From Bergeyella porcorum (GTDB taxonomy: Bacteria > Bacteroidota > Bacteroidia > Flavobacteriales > Weeksellaceae): 37,593 nucleotides of DNA. Shown here one piece after another: positions 31,252 through 37,593 of this stretch. The notes beneath the pieces are model-generated. The model was not told the DNA's origin. It was given only the letters and a program-made list of their open reading frames with translations, and did not search any database. The translations under genes were made by a program, and so were the position numbers. The stretch lies in the NCBI RefSeq assembly GCF_042427575.1, contig NZ_JBHMFD010000023.1, forward strand, positions 1-37,593, written 5' to 3'. Each line of letters begins with the position of its first letter. The first letter of the stretch is position 1.

Positions 31252-31276
31252 AAAGCTGCCCTTTTCGGACAGCTTT
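31252..31276 (-). terminator. Terminator of the ppiD-like gene
   Basis: On the minus strand aaagctgtcc pairs with gggcagcttt (one G-U) around a GAAAA loop and is followed by a T run (ttttttt). It is 24 bp past the stop of the minus-strand PpiD-like gene. Confidence 0.85.
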
Positions 31277-31299
31277 GATATTCATTAGTCTAAGATAGA

Positions 31300-33450
31300 T
31301 TATTGCTGTACAGCTTTATCCCAAACTTCTATTCTGTAATCTTGGATATCGGCATTATCTTGCAAACTCTTCATAAACTGTTGCCCAAACATCTGTGCAT
31401 TTTGAGCGGCAATAGTCTCTGTAATTTGCTTAGCATCACCTGGCTGTTTGTTGGTAGTTTCAGATTTTTTCACCAAAACATAGACTCCCGTCATTCCCTC
31501 TACAGGATTAGAGGCTTTACCTTTCGCTACGCCAAATGCTGCTCCTGCCACTTTGGGCTCCATTGCCATACCAATGCTTGGTGATAATAGATTGATTTGT
31601 GCAGATTGTTTAGCAGAAGCAAAAAGTTTTGCTACTTGGTCTAGGCTAGTGGCTTTACCAGCATTGATTTTCTCAATGATTTTTTTCGCTGCCAATTGAT
31701 TTTTAACGATAGGTTCCAACTGCTCTCTTAGAGACTCTGGGTCTGCTAGTTCGTCATCGTGTTTACCATTTAGGAAAGCCACAATTCTATCTCCAGTGCC
31801 TTCCACCACAAAGTATTCGGTGTCTCCTTTTTCGCGTTTTTTGTTGAATGCCCACGAGATAATTTCAGCATCTTTATCTGTTCCTAAACCTTGAAGCTGT
31901 CCATCAAAACGATGTACGCTCTTAGGATTGGTAAACTGATAGTTGCCTTTCTTAGCAATATTGGTAAAATCATTGAAAGATTTCCCTTGCACCTGTTGGA
32001 TAAAGCGTCTAGCATTTTTATCCACTTCATTTTCGGTAGCATCAGAAGCCTTAATCGCTTTGGCAAGGTGAGCCACTTTATATCCCATTGCACCAGCTTT
32101 TTTATCTTCGATATTGATGATATGGTATCCAAACTGAGTTTCTACCACGCCTGTAGCACCTTTTGGATTATTGGCTAAGAAGTTCAAGAACTCTGGCACG
32201 AAAGGTGTCTCTGGAGTAGTCCATCCAAGACTTCCGCCTTGGCTGGCAGAACCTGGGTCATTAGACAAGCTCACATATTCAGCAAATTTAGCTGGATTGG
32301 CTTTTACGGCAGCACCTATAGAATCTGCCAATTTCTTAGCCTCTTCTTTTGTTCTGCTTACGCCTTGTCCTGCAGGGCTATCTTTATAAGCGATAAGGAT
32401 ATGCCTAGACAATGTAGAGTCTGATGGCTTTTTAGCCAAAAGCTTAGAAACCACATAATAATTTTGCTCTTTGTATGGCCCTACGGCTTGTCCTACCGCT
32501 GCGTTAGCAATTTGCTCTGCTACACTTGGTGGCAATTGTTGCTTGCTAAGGAAAGTTGGATTGAATCTCAAATCAGAGTTCAGTTCTACGAACATAGAGT
32601 CATTCTGAGTATTTTGGAAGTTTTCCGTTCCACCACTCGCATCGGTTCCTTGGGTATTGAGTTTATTGAGCTCCGCTAATGTCTTCGCATCATCCTGAGC
32701 ACTTGGCTTCGCAGGGAAATAAACCAAACCTAAGTTTCTACTCGGTTGAGATTTAAAAGTATTAGGACGAAGTTTGATGTAATTTGCCAAATCTTCGGTG
32801 GTTACTTTGATAGGGTTTTTCTTCAAAAACTCTGCATAATCCACTTTTACATAGTCTATATCTGCCACTTGGTCTCTTTGCTTCATCATTTCCTCAGCCT
32901 CTTTTTTGTTGGCAGTAACCCCTACAGATACATTGGCAAAGACTTGTCTAGCCATCATTCTATACTCTATAGAGCGTCTTGTTTTTTGCCATTGTTGGAG
33001 TGCTTGCACATCACCTGAAGCTTCTAGTCCTTCAATTTCTTTTTTTACTTCTTGAAGTTTAAAGTTTCCTTTTTCATCAAAGTACTGTGGATTTTGAGCA
33101 AACATAGGGTCGTACTGAAGCTGGCTCCAGAAGAAGTCATCTGTCATATGCAGACCCATTTTGTCAAACTGTTGTTTTACCAGTTTGCTTTGCACCAAGA
33201 TTTGCCAAGCTTGCTCCTCTAGCCCTGCCGTAGGTCTTCCCTGCTGCTGAGCCTGTTGCTGAAGCATAAAAAGCTGGTCATTGTACTCATCTCTGGTAAT
33301 CTCGTCACCATTCACTTTACCTAAAATGTTAGGATTTTTACCGAAAACTTGATCTAATGTATCAGGATTCACAAGGAATGCTAAAAGTGCCAGAGCAATC
33401 ACTCCCACCATAAGCCAAGATCTCTTTCTAATTTCTCCTAAAATTGCCAT
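31300..33450 (-). CDS. PpiD-like peptidylprolyl isomerase / SurA-N protein
   Basis: A 716-residue periplasmic foldase anchored by one N-terminal membrane helix (WLMVGVIALALLAFLV, 13-28). The SurA_N-type chaperone domain (about 35-240) includes GKVNGDEITRDEYNDQLF. One parvulin domain at about 345-455 has SRHILIAYKDSPAGQGVSRT, NDPGSASQGGSLGWTTP and TQFGYHIINIEDKK. The C-terminal region (460-716) resembles a second, degenerate rotamase-like domain plus chaperone helices. The expected role is helping outer-membrane and secreted proteins fold, relevant to the secreted subtilase and FadL-type proteins here. It is monocistronic and ends in a terminator. No perfect -7 box was seen; TATTTTCG upstream is one mismatch off. 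Confidence 0.9.
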   Translation of the reverse strand: MAILGEIRKRSWLMVGVIALALLAFLVNPDTLDQVFGKNPNILGKVNGDEITRDEYNDQLFMLQQQAQQQGRPTAGLEEQAWQILVQSKLVKQQFDKMGLHMTDDFFWSQLQYDPMFAQNPQYFDEKGNFKLQEVKKEIEGLEASGDVQALQQWQKTRRSIEYRMMARQVFANVSVGVTANKKEAEEMMKQRDQVADIDYVKVDYAEFLKKNPIKVTTEDLANYIKLRPNTFKSQPSRNLGLVYFPAKPSAQDDAKTLAELNKLNTQGTDASGGTENFQNTQNDSMFVELNSDLRFNPTFLSKQQLPPSVAEQIANAAVGQAVGPYKEQNYYVVSKLLAKKPSDSTLSRHILIAYKDSPAGQGVSRTKEEAKKLADSIGAAVKANPAKFAEYVSLSNDPGSASQGGSLGWTTPETPFVPEFLNFLANNPKGATGVVETQFGYHIINIEDKKAGAMGYKVAHLAKAIKASDATENEVDKNARRFIQQVQGKSFNDFTNIAKKGNYQFTNPKSVHRFDGQLQGLGTDKDAEIISWAFNKKREKGDTEYFVVEGTGDRIVAFLNGKHDDELADPESLREQLEPIVKNQLAAKKIIEKINAGKATSLDQVAKLFASAKQSAQINLLSPSIGMAMEPKVAGAAFGVAKGKASNPVEGMTGVYVLVKKSETTNKQPGDAKQITETIAAQNAQMFGQQFMKSLQDNADIQDYRIEVWDKAVQQ

Positions 33451-33711
33451 TTTTCTTTTGTCTTTTTTATCAGTCTGCGAAAATACACATTTTTAAACTA
33501 TTAGAAAATATTTTTTTGAAGATAATTTTTTTTGAGGGTTTTCTGTCCGCTCTTATGTTATAAGATTGATATCTTGTTGGTTGTCATATCTTCATTTCAT
33601 TGCTGTTTTTTACTGTATTTCCTTAGTCTTGTGTCATTAAAATCTCAAGGTGTTTTTTCTCGATGTCTTCCAAAACTGGCAATTTTGTCCAATACTTCAA
33701 GTTATGGTCTA

Positions 33712-33727
33712 TTGGCATAGGAATTGA
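33712..33727 (+). promoter_or_regulatory. Sigma-54-like -24/-12 element upstream of lon
   Basis: TTGGCATAGGAATTGA resembles the TGGCAC-N5-TTGCA pattern with correct spacing, but GC at -12 is replaced by GA. It would start a transcript near 33738 with a leader of about 94 nt. Tentative. Confidence 0.3.
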
Positions 33728-33751
33728 GAAAATATACAGAAGGTACAGAAA

Positions 33752-33799
33752 ACCCGTTATTATTGCTTCTGGTAAGAATAACGCTGGGTATGTTTTTTT
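33752..33799 (+). promoter_or_regulatory. Terminator-like hairpin (possible attenuator) before lon
   Basis: cgttatt (33755-33761) pairs with aataacg (33777-33783); ccc/ggg pairing extends the stem across a small bulge, and seven T follow at 33793-33799. It lies only 32 bp before the lon ATG, where a full terminator would block lon, so a conditional role is possible. Confidence 0.4.
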
Positions 33800-33806
33800 A
33801 AATTAA

Positions 33807-33819
33807 TGACATTTTGTCA
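33807..33819 (+). promoter_or_regulatory. Palindrome TGACA-TTT-TGTCA before lon
   Basis: A perfect 5-3-5 inverted repeat 12 bp before the lon ATG. It could be an operator or an RNA-level site; the binding factor is unknown. Confidence 0.45.
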
Positions 33820-33831
33820 GCACTATAAATT

Positions 33832-36237
33832 ATGGACAATTTTGAAGATATAGACTTAGGAGAAATCTTTGATGGCGACTTTAGCATCGTAGCCGAAGAG
33901 CTGGATTTCTCTGGAAAAGAGGAGCTCAATGAAGATAGCACACAGACTACCTTTCCCATTCTACCTGTAAGAAATATGGTGATGTTTCCACAGGTGGTTA
34001 TCCCTATTACAGCAGGGCGAGAGCAAAGCAAGAGCCTTCTGGAAAATGCCCAAAGAAACGGGGAAATTATAGGCATCGTTAGCCAGAAAAACGCAGAGCA
34101 AGAGCACCCTTCTGCCAAGGACTTGTATAGCATAGGGACTTTGGCTAGGATTATGAAAATCATCAAACTGCCAGAGGGAAATATCACTGCCATCACGAGG
34201 GGGATAGGGCGTTTCAAGCTAAGCAAAATGGTAGAGCAAGAGCCGTTTTTAAGAGCGGAAGTGACCAAGCTTACCGATAGCAAGCCTCGTAATAAAGCAG
34301 AGTTTGCCGCTTTAATGGAAAACATTAAAGACTTAGCACAAAAGATTATAAAGCTAGACCCTAATATCCCCAATGCAGCAGGGTTTGCCATCAACAATAT
34401 GTCGAGCAACGAGGATTTGCTCAACTTTGTATGTACCAATTCCAATTTTGATGCAACCGACAAGCAAAGCCTTTTGGAGGAAAAAAGCATTATGAAGCGT
34501 GCTGAGCGTTGCTATGAACTCCTATTTGAGGATTTTAAAAAATTGGAACTAAGGAATCAAATCCATCAGAAAACCTCCAGAGATTTGGATAAACAGCAGA
34601 GAGAGTATTTCCTTAATCAGCAGATAAAAACCATTCAGGAGGAATTGGGTGGAGGCTCTGATTCTGATGCTGATGAACTTCGTGAGAAGGCAAAAAAACT
34701 GAAGTGGAATCCCGAAGTGCAACAACACTTTGAGAAAGAATTGGCACGCTTGCAACGCCAGCATCCTAATTCCCCAGATTATAATGTCCAGAGAAACTAT
34801 TTGGATTTCTTTACAGATTTGCCTTGGGAACGATACTCCAAAGACGCTTTTGATATTGCTAAAGCCGAGAAAACCTTAGATAAAGCCCACTTTGGGCTAG
34901 AAGACATCAAGAAGAGAATCTTGGAGCATATCGCTGTTTTGAAACTAAAAAACAATATGAAGTCGCCCATACTTTGTCTGGTGGGGCCTCCAGGGGTAGG
35001 GAAAACCTCCTTGGGGAAATCCATTGCAGATGCCTTAGGCAGAAAGTATGTAAGAGTAGCCTTAGGAGGCTTGCACGATGAAAGCGAAATAAGAGGGCAT
35101 CGCAAGACCTATATCGGGGCTATGGCAGGGCGTATTTTGCAATCGATAAAGAAATCTAATACATCCAATCCCGTCATTGTCTTAGATGAGATTGATAAGA
35201 TAGGGACAGGCGTACACGGCGACCCAAGCTCAGCATTGTTAGAAGTCTTAGACCCAGAGCAGAATCATCATTTTTATGATAATTATTTGGAGTATGGGTA
35301 CGACCTCTCTAAGGTGCTTTTCATAGCAACTGCCAACTCCCTCTCCAGCATTCAGTCGCCTCTATTAGATAGGATGGAAGTTATTCAGATAGCGGGGTAT
35401 ACCTTAGAAGAAAAGATAGAGATAGCCAAACGCCACCTCATTAAAAAACAACAGGAGGAAAATGGTCTTTCTGCCAAAAATTATAAACTGGGCACAGCAG
35501 AGCTAAAGCATATTATAGATGCCCATACCTCAGAAAGTGGTGTGCGTACTTTGGAAAAACGCATCGCTGCCATTTCCAGATGGGTAGCCTTGCAGATTGC
35601 CTTAGAGAAAGATTACGAACCTAAAATCTCCATCGAAAAGATTGATGAAATCTTGGGCGTGCCTCGCCCTCGTAACCTTTCGGAGATTACAGGCGTGCCA
35701 GGGGTAGTAACAGGCTTGGCGTGGACATCGGTAGGGGGAGATATTCTCTATATAGAAAGTATCCTCAGCAACGGGAAAGGAAGCCTCACAATGACGGGGA
35801 ACCTAGGCAATGTGATGAAAGAATCTGCCACCATCGCTTTGGAATACATCAAAGCCAAGCACCTAGAACTGGGCATTGCTACCGAAGAGATAGAAAAGAA
35901 GAACATCCACATCCACGTACCAGAGGGAGCCACTCCTAAAGATGGGCCTTCTGCAGGGATTGCAATGCTTACCTCTATGGTATCTAGCTATAAGAATAAA
36001 AAGGTGAAGCCACACCTTGCAATGACGGGCGAGATTACCCTACGGGGCAAAGTGCTTCCTGTAGGAGGTATTAAAGAGAAACTTCTGGCAGCCACCAGAG
36101 CAGGCATTAAAGAGGTGATTCTTTGCGAAGCCAATAGAAAAGATGTGAGCGAGATAAAACCAGAGTACCTCAAGCATCTTAAAATCCATTATGTGGATAA
36201 AATGAATGAAGTTATAGACATCGCTATTGAAAAATAA
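33832..36237 (+). CDS. lon: ATP-dependent protease Lon
   Basis: An 801-residue LonA protease. The N-terminal substrate-binding LAN domain (about 40-240; FPILPVRNMVMFPQVVIPIT) is preceded by an acidic extension (DNFEDIDLGEIFDGDF). The coiled helical region contains QQREYFLNQQIKTIQEELGG. The AAA+ domain has Walker A GPPGVGKT (385-392) and Walker B NPVIVLDEIDKIG. The protease domain has catalytic Ser707 (TPKDGPSAGIAM) and Lys750 (GGIKEKLLAATRAG), 43 residues apart as in E. coli. It degrades misfolded and regulatory proteins in the cytoplasm. Its upstream region is unusually structured. It is followed by a terminator and then a DNA-binding protein gene. Confidence 0.96.
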   Translation: MDNFEDIDLGEIFDGDFSIVAEELDFSGKEELNEDSTQTTFPILPVRNMVMFPQVVIPITAGREQSKSLLENAQRNGEIIGIVSQKNAEQEHPSAKDLYSIGTLARIMKIIKLPEGNITAITRGIGRFKLSKMVEQEPFLRAEVTKLTDSKPRNKAEFAALMENIKDLAQKIIKLDPNIPNAAGFAINNMSSNEDLLNFVCTNSNFDATDKQSLLEEKSIMKRAERCYELLFEDFKKLELRNQIHQKTSRDLDKQQREYFLNQQIKTIQEELGGGSDSDADELREKAKKLKWNPEVQQHFEKELARLQRQHPNSPDYNVQRNYLDFFTDLPWERYSKDAFDIAKAEKTLDKAHFGLEDIKKRILEHIAVLKLKNNMKSPILCLVGPPGVGKTSLGKSIADALGRKYVRVALGGLHDESEIRGHRKTYIGAMAGRILQSIKKSNTSNPVIVLDEIDKIGTGVHGDPSSALLEVLDPEQNHHFYDNYLEYGYDLSKVLFIATANSLSSIQSPLLDRMEVIQIAGYTLEEKIEIAKRHLIKKQQEENGLSAKNYKLGTAELKHIIDAHTSESGVRTLEKRIAAISRWVALQIALEKDYEPKISIEKIDEILGVPRPRNLSEITGVPGVVTGLAWTSVGGDILYIESILSNGKGSLTMTGNLGNVMKESATIALEYIKAKHLELGIATEEIEKKNIHIHVPEGATPKDGPSAGIAMLTSMVSSYKNKKVKPHLAMTGEITLRGKVLPVGGIKEKLLAATRAGIKEVILCEANRKDVSEIKPEYLKHLKIHYVDKMNEVIDIAIEK

Positions 36238-36266
36238 TAAGCGTAGAATACATTACTCAAGGTATG

Positions 36267-36298
36267 GCAACCCTCTGATGGGTTGCTGTATTTTTTTA
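36267..36298 (+). terminator. Intrinsic terminator of lon
   Basis: The 7-bp stem gcaaccc (36267-36273) and gggttgc (36280-36286) has a 6-nt loop and is followed by tgta and a run of seven T. Confidence 0.8.
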
Positions 36299-36374
36299 TA
36301 CCTATATATAGCAGTGTACCGATGGGTTAAATATAAGGCTATGATACAACTATTGCAATTTAATTAAGAAAAAA

Positions 36375-36416
36375 ACAACAATATGTTGTATAATTAAAGA
36401 TATAATGATATATTTG
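36375..36416 (+). promoter_or_regulatory. Promoter of the HU-like gene with overlapping palindrome
   Basis: TTG (36386-36388) and a perfect -7 box TATATTTG (36409-36416) are 20 nt apart. A perfect 6-3-6 palindrome acaaca-ata-tgttgt (36375-36389) covers the -33 element, which suits a repressor or activator site. The leader to ATG 36503 is about 80 nt. Confidence 0.5.
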
Positions 36417-36502
36417 TTCCGTATCCAAGCAGATGAATAATGAAGTATGGGCGTAATATAGACTGTAGATAAAACGAATTATTAACCCTAATACTTTTAG
36501 TT

Positions 36503-37222
36503 ATGCAAAAAATGAAAGCTTGGTTAAGACCCAATCTCTTAACCAAAGAAGACAAAACAGATTTCATTGCTGTGCCAGTAAGAAACGGCAGTGTAAATGT
36601 AGAAGACATCATCCAAGCAATAAAAGATGATGGGACAGAAATCACAAGTGCCACCTCTCGCAATGTTTTGCAAAGGTTTTTTAAAAAACTGATAGAATTC
36701 TTAGCAGAGGGGTATAATGTAAACATTGGCATCCTCAATATGCACCCTAGCATAAAAGGAGTATTCACGGACAAAACTTGGAACCCAGAGAAACACAAGC
36801 TTTATGTATCTATTACACAGGGGCAAGAGCTAAAAAAGGCTATGGCTCAGGTTTCTGTGGATATTTTGGGCATACAGGCAGATAATTTTGAGATTTTCAG
36901 TATCACAGATAAATCCACTGGCAAATCAGATGGTAGCCTTACCAAAGGTAAAATAGCCGAGCTAAAAGGTAGCCACATCAAGATATTGGGCGAAGATGGA
37001 AGCAATGGTTTGAAATTTACCAACATCGAAACTCAAGAGGTAGTTGATATAGCCTTATCAGACATAGCCATCAATGACCCCTCTACCATTCTATTCCTTG
37101 TGCCGCCAGACATAGAAATGGGCACTTATGAAGTAAGCATCACCACACAGTTTAGTGGCTCTTCCGTTCCACTAAAGCAGCCTAAAACCTCTCGCCTTAG
37201 CTATGAAGTAGTGATAGAATAA
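36503..37222 (+). CDS. HU-like DNA-binding protein with DUF4469 domain
   Basis: A 239-residue protein. Residues 1-125 form an HU/IHF-like DNA-binding domain of the Bacteroidota type (IAVPVRNGSVNVEDIIQAIK, SATSRNVLQRFFKKLIEFLA, GYNVNIGILNMHPSIKGVFT). Residues 130-235 form a beta-rich DUF4469-like domain (GSHIKILGEDGSNGLKFTNI, YEVSITTQFSGSSVPLKQPK). Bacteroidota carry many such proteins and their roles are mostly unknown; nucleoid or regulatory functions are assumed. The ATG at 36512 is an alternative start. It has its own promoter with an operator-like palindrome, possibly a self-binding site (inference). Confidence 0.82.
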   Translation: MQKMKAWLRPNLLTKEDKTDFIAVPVRNGSVNVEDIIQAIKDDGTEITSATSRNVLQRFFKKLIEFLAEGYNVNIGILNMHPSIKGVFTDKTWNPEKHKLYVSITQGQELKKAMAQVSVDILGIQADNFEIFSITDKSTGKSDGSLTKGKIAELKGSHIKILGEDGSNGLKFTNIETQEVVDIALSDIAINDPSTILFLVPPDIEMGTYEVSITTQFSGSSVPLKQPKTSRLSYEVVIE

Positions 37223-37239
37223 AGCAGTATAGTATTTTC

Positions 37240-37282
37240 AGCCTGTCTGACACTATCGTATCAGATAGGCTGACACTATCGT
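37240..37282. repeat. Hairpin plus 12-bp direct repeat downstream of the HU-like gene
   Basis: agcctgtctga (37240-37250) pairs with tcagataggct (37261-37271), one G-T mismatch. tgacactatcgt occurs twice, at 37248-37259 and 37271-37282, 23 bp apart. It may terminate the HU-like gene, though the T run is short. Confidence 0.55.
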
Positions 37283-37430
37283 TTTAGGGGGTATGGTACA
37301 GTCGTGTTTTGTAGTCTGAATACACTAAGAGACCATCAAGGTGTTATCTAGATTTATCGCAGAGGACAAGCCCTCTGTCCCCCTAAAGTGGCAAGTACGC
37401 TAATACTATTGTTTTTTTCACTCAATAAAA

Positions 37431-37508
37431 AAGCTTAGCGATTCTTGGCGTCTTAGCGGTTGATGTTTTTTTACCGCAAAGAGGGCAAAGGCTACGCAGA
37501 GAACACAC
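37431..37508. repeat. Quasi-palindromic array of 8-11-bp CGCnAAGA units
   Basis: Right half (plus strand): units CGCAAAGA, GGCAAAGG and CGCAGAGA starting near 37475, 37484 and 37495. Left half (minus strand): CGCTAAGA, CGCCAAGA and CGCTAAGC. The halves converge on a T-rich core (tgatgttttttt) flanked by gcggt/accgc. Confidence 0.6.
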
Positions 37509-37560
37509 TAGCCTTCGACTCTACTATTAGATTTGCATTTCGTAAATTCAGTTATTATTA

Positions 37561-37593
37561 ATGAAAATAATTTCTGAACAACCAGAGGGAATA
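37561..37593 (+). CDS. Possible start of a gene cut by the window edge
   Basis: ATG at 37561 opens 11 codons (MKIISEQPEGI) to the window end. A perfect -7 box TAGATTTG (37528-37535) lies 25 nt upstream, similar to spacing at other genes here. Too short to identify. Confidence 0.35.
   Translation, partial: MKIISEQPEGI

Larger units (their letters stand above)
33451..33831. other. 381-bp intergenic region with an elaborate lon leader
   Basis: I see no credible gene. The right half holds a -24/-12-like element (33712-33727), a terminator-like hairpin (33752-33799) and a palindrome (33807-33819), all ahead of lon. The left half (33480-33700) is AT-rich without recognised structure. Confidence 0.6.
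37223..37560. other. 338-bp gene-free region with several repeats
   Basis: It contains a hairpin with embedded direct repeats (37240-37282), a 6-bp hairpin cagagg/cctctg (37360-37377) and a phased quasi-palindromic repeat (37431-37508). No credible ORF is present before 37561. Confidence 0.6.

Noticed and set aside
33798..34490. Minus-strand 230-codon frame opposite lon
   Set aside because: It is a long shadow ORF of the lon coding sequence with no domain of its own.
37240..37282. Short direct repeats as a CRISPR array
   Set aside because: Only two 12-bp copies with an 11-bp gap; no cas genes and no spacer structure.
1..37593. tRNA or rRNA genes
   Set aside because: No cloverleaf with CCA-proximal features or rRNA-like segment was noticed; a covariance-model scan was not possible.

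Overview
The window reads as chromosomal DNA of a flavobacterium, most likely of the Chryseobacterium/Riemerella/Elizabethkingia group (Weeksellaceae). This is inferred from four things: AT-rich intergenic DNA; a type IX secretion (T9SS) sorting domain on a giant subtilase; repeated Bacteroidota-type -7 promoter boxes (TAnnTTTG) upstream of genes; and the protein families and gene pairings present. The species cannot be fixed from the sequence alone. No rRNA, tRNA or CRISPR array was seen.

Layout. 1-1004: nested insertion-sequence debris, with the start of an IS630-like transposase abutting an IS30 transposase truncated at its 3' end. 1091-5422 (-): a 1443-residue secreted subtilase with PKD and cleaved-adhesin-like modules. 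5423-6288: an 866-bp gene-free region with a striking helically phased repeat cluster. 6289-8969: a FadL-type outer-membrane channel and an SGNH-hydrolase lipoprotein. 8970-9953: a terminator and a second, more decayed IS30 remnant whose end hairpin carries the same 24-nt loop in inverted orientation. 9954-11489: YifB/ComM-like ATPase. 11556-15327: a sulfur/persulfide module (TauE-type exporter, CstB-like persulfide dioxygenase-rhodanese, rhodanese-cupin lipoprotein, two-cysteine DUF6132 membrane protein, small rhodanese, thioredoxin). 15356-18205 (-): DUF3820 protein, AI-2E transporter and two polytopic membrane proteins. 18255-21541: pabB-pabC (+) converging on menD (-), all in chorismate-derived folate and menaquinone synthesis. 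21636-22583: an IPNS-type 2-oxoglutarate/Fe(II) oxygenase. 22657-26145 (-): clpC followed by a Gfo/Idh oxidoreductase. 26311-29069: small membrane protein, GT4-like glycosyltransferase, SufE and a GT9 glycosyltransferase in tight tandem. 29256-31157: JmjC-type cupin protein and a DoxX-like membrane protein. 31300-33450 (-): PpiD-like periplasmic folding factor. 33832-36237: Lon protease with an elaborate leader. 36503-37222: HU-like/DUF4469 DNA-binding protein. The end is gene-poor with a second phased quasi-palindromic repeat and perhaps the start of another gene.

How it works together. Much of the window is housekeeping (Lon, ClpC, PpiD, MenD, PabB/PabC, SufE). The accessory interest lies in three places. 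The sulfur module combines four rhodanese folds, a persulfide dioxygenase, a thioredoxin and a sulfite/thiosulfate-type exporter, and probably oxidises and exports reactive sulfur across two compartments. The two phased repeat loci (about 5750-5920 and 37431-37508) match no feature type I can name. The IS30 end hairpin exists in two loop orientations. A regulatory pattern also recurs: at menD, sufE, pabB and the IS630-like gene the -7 box sits only 3-5 nt before the start codon, which would give leaderless or nearly leaderless mRNAs.
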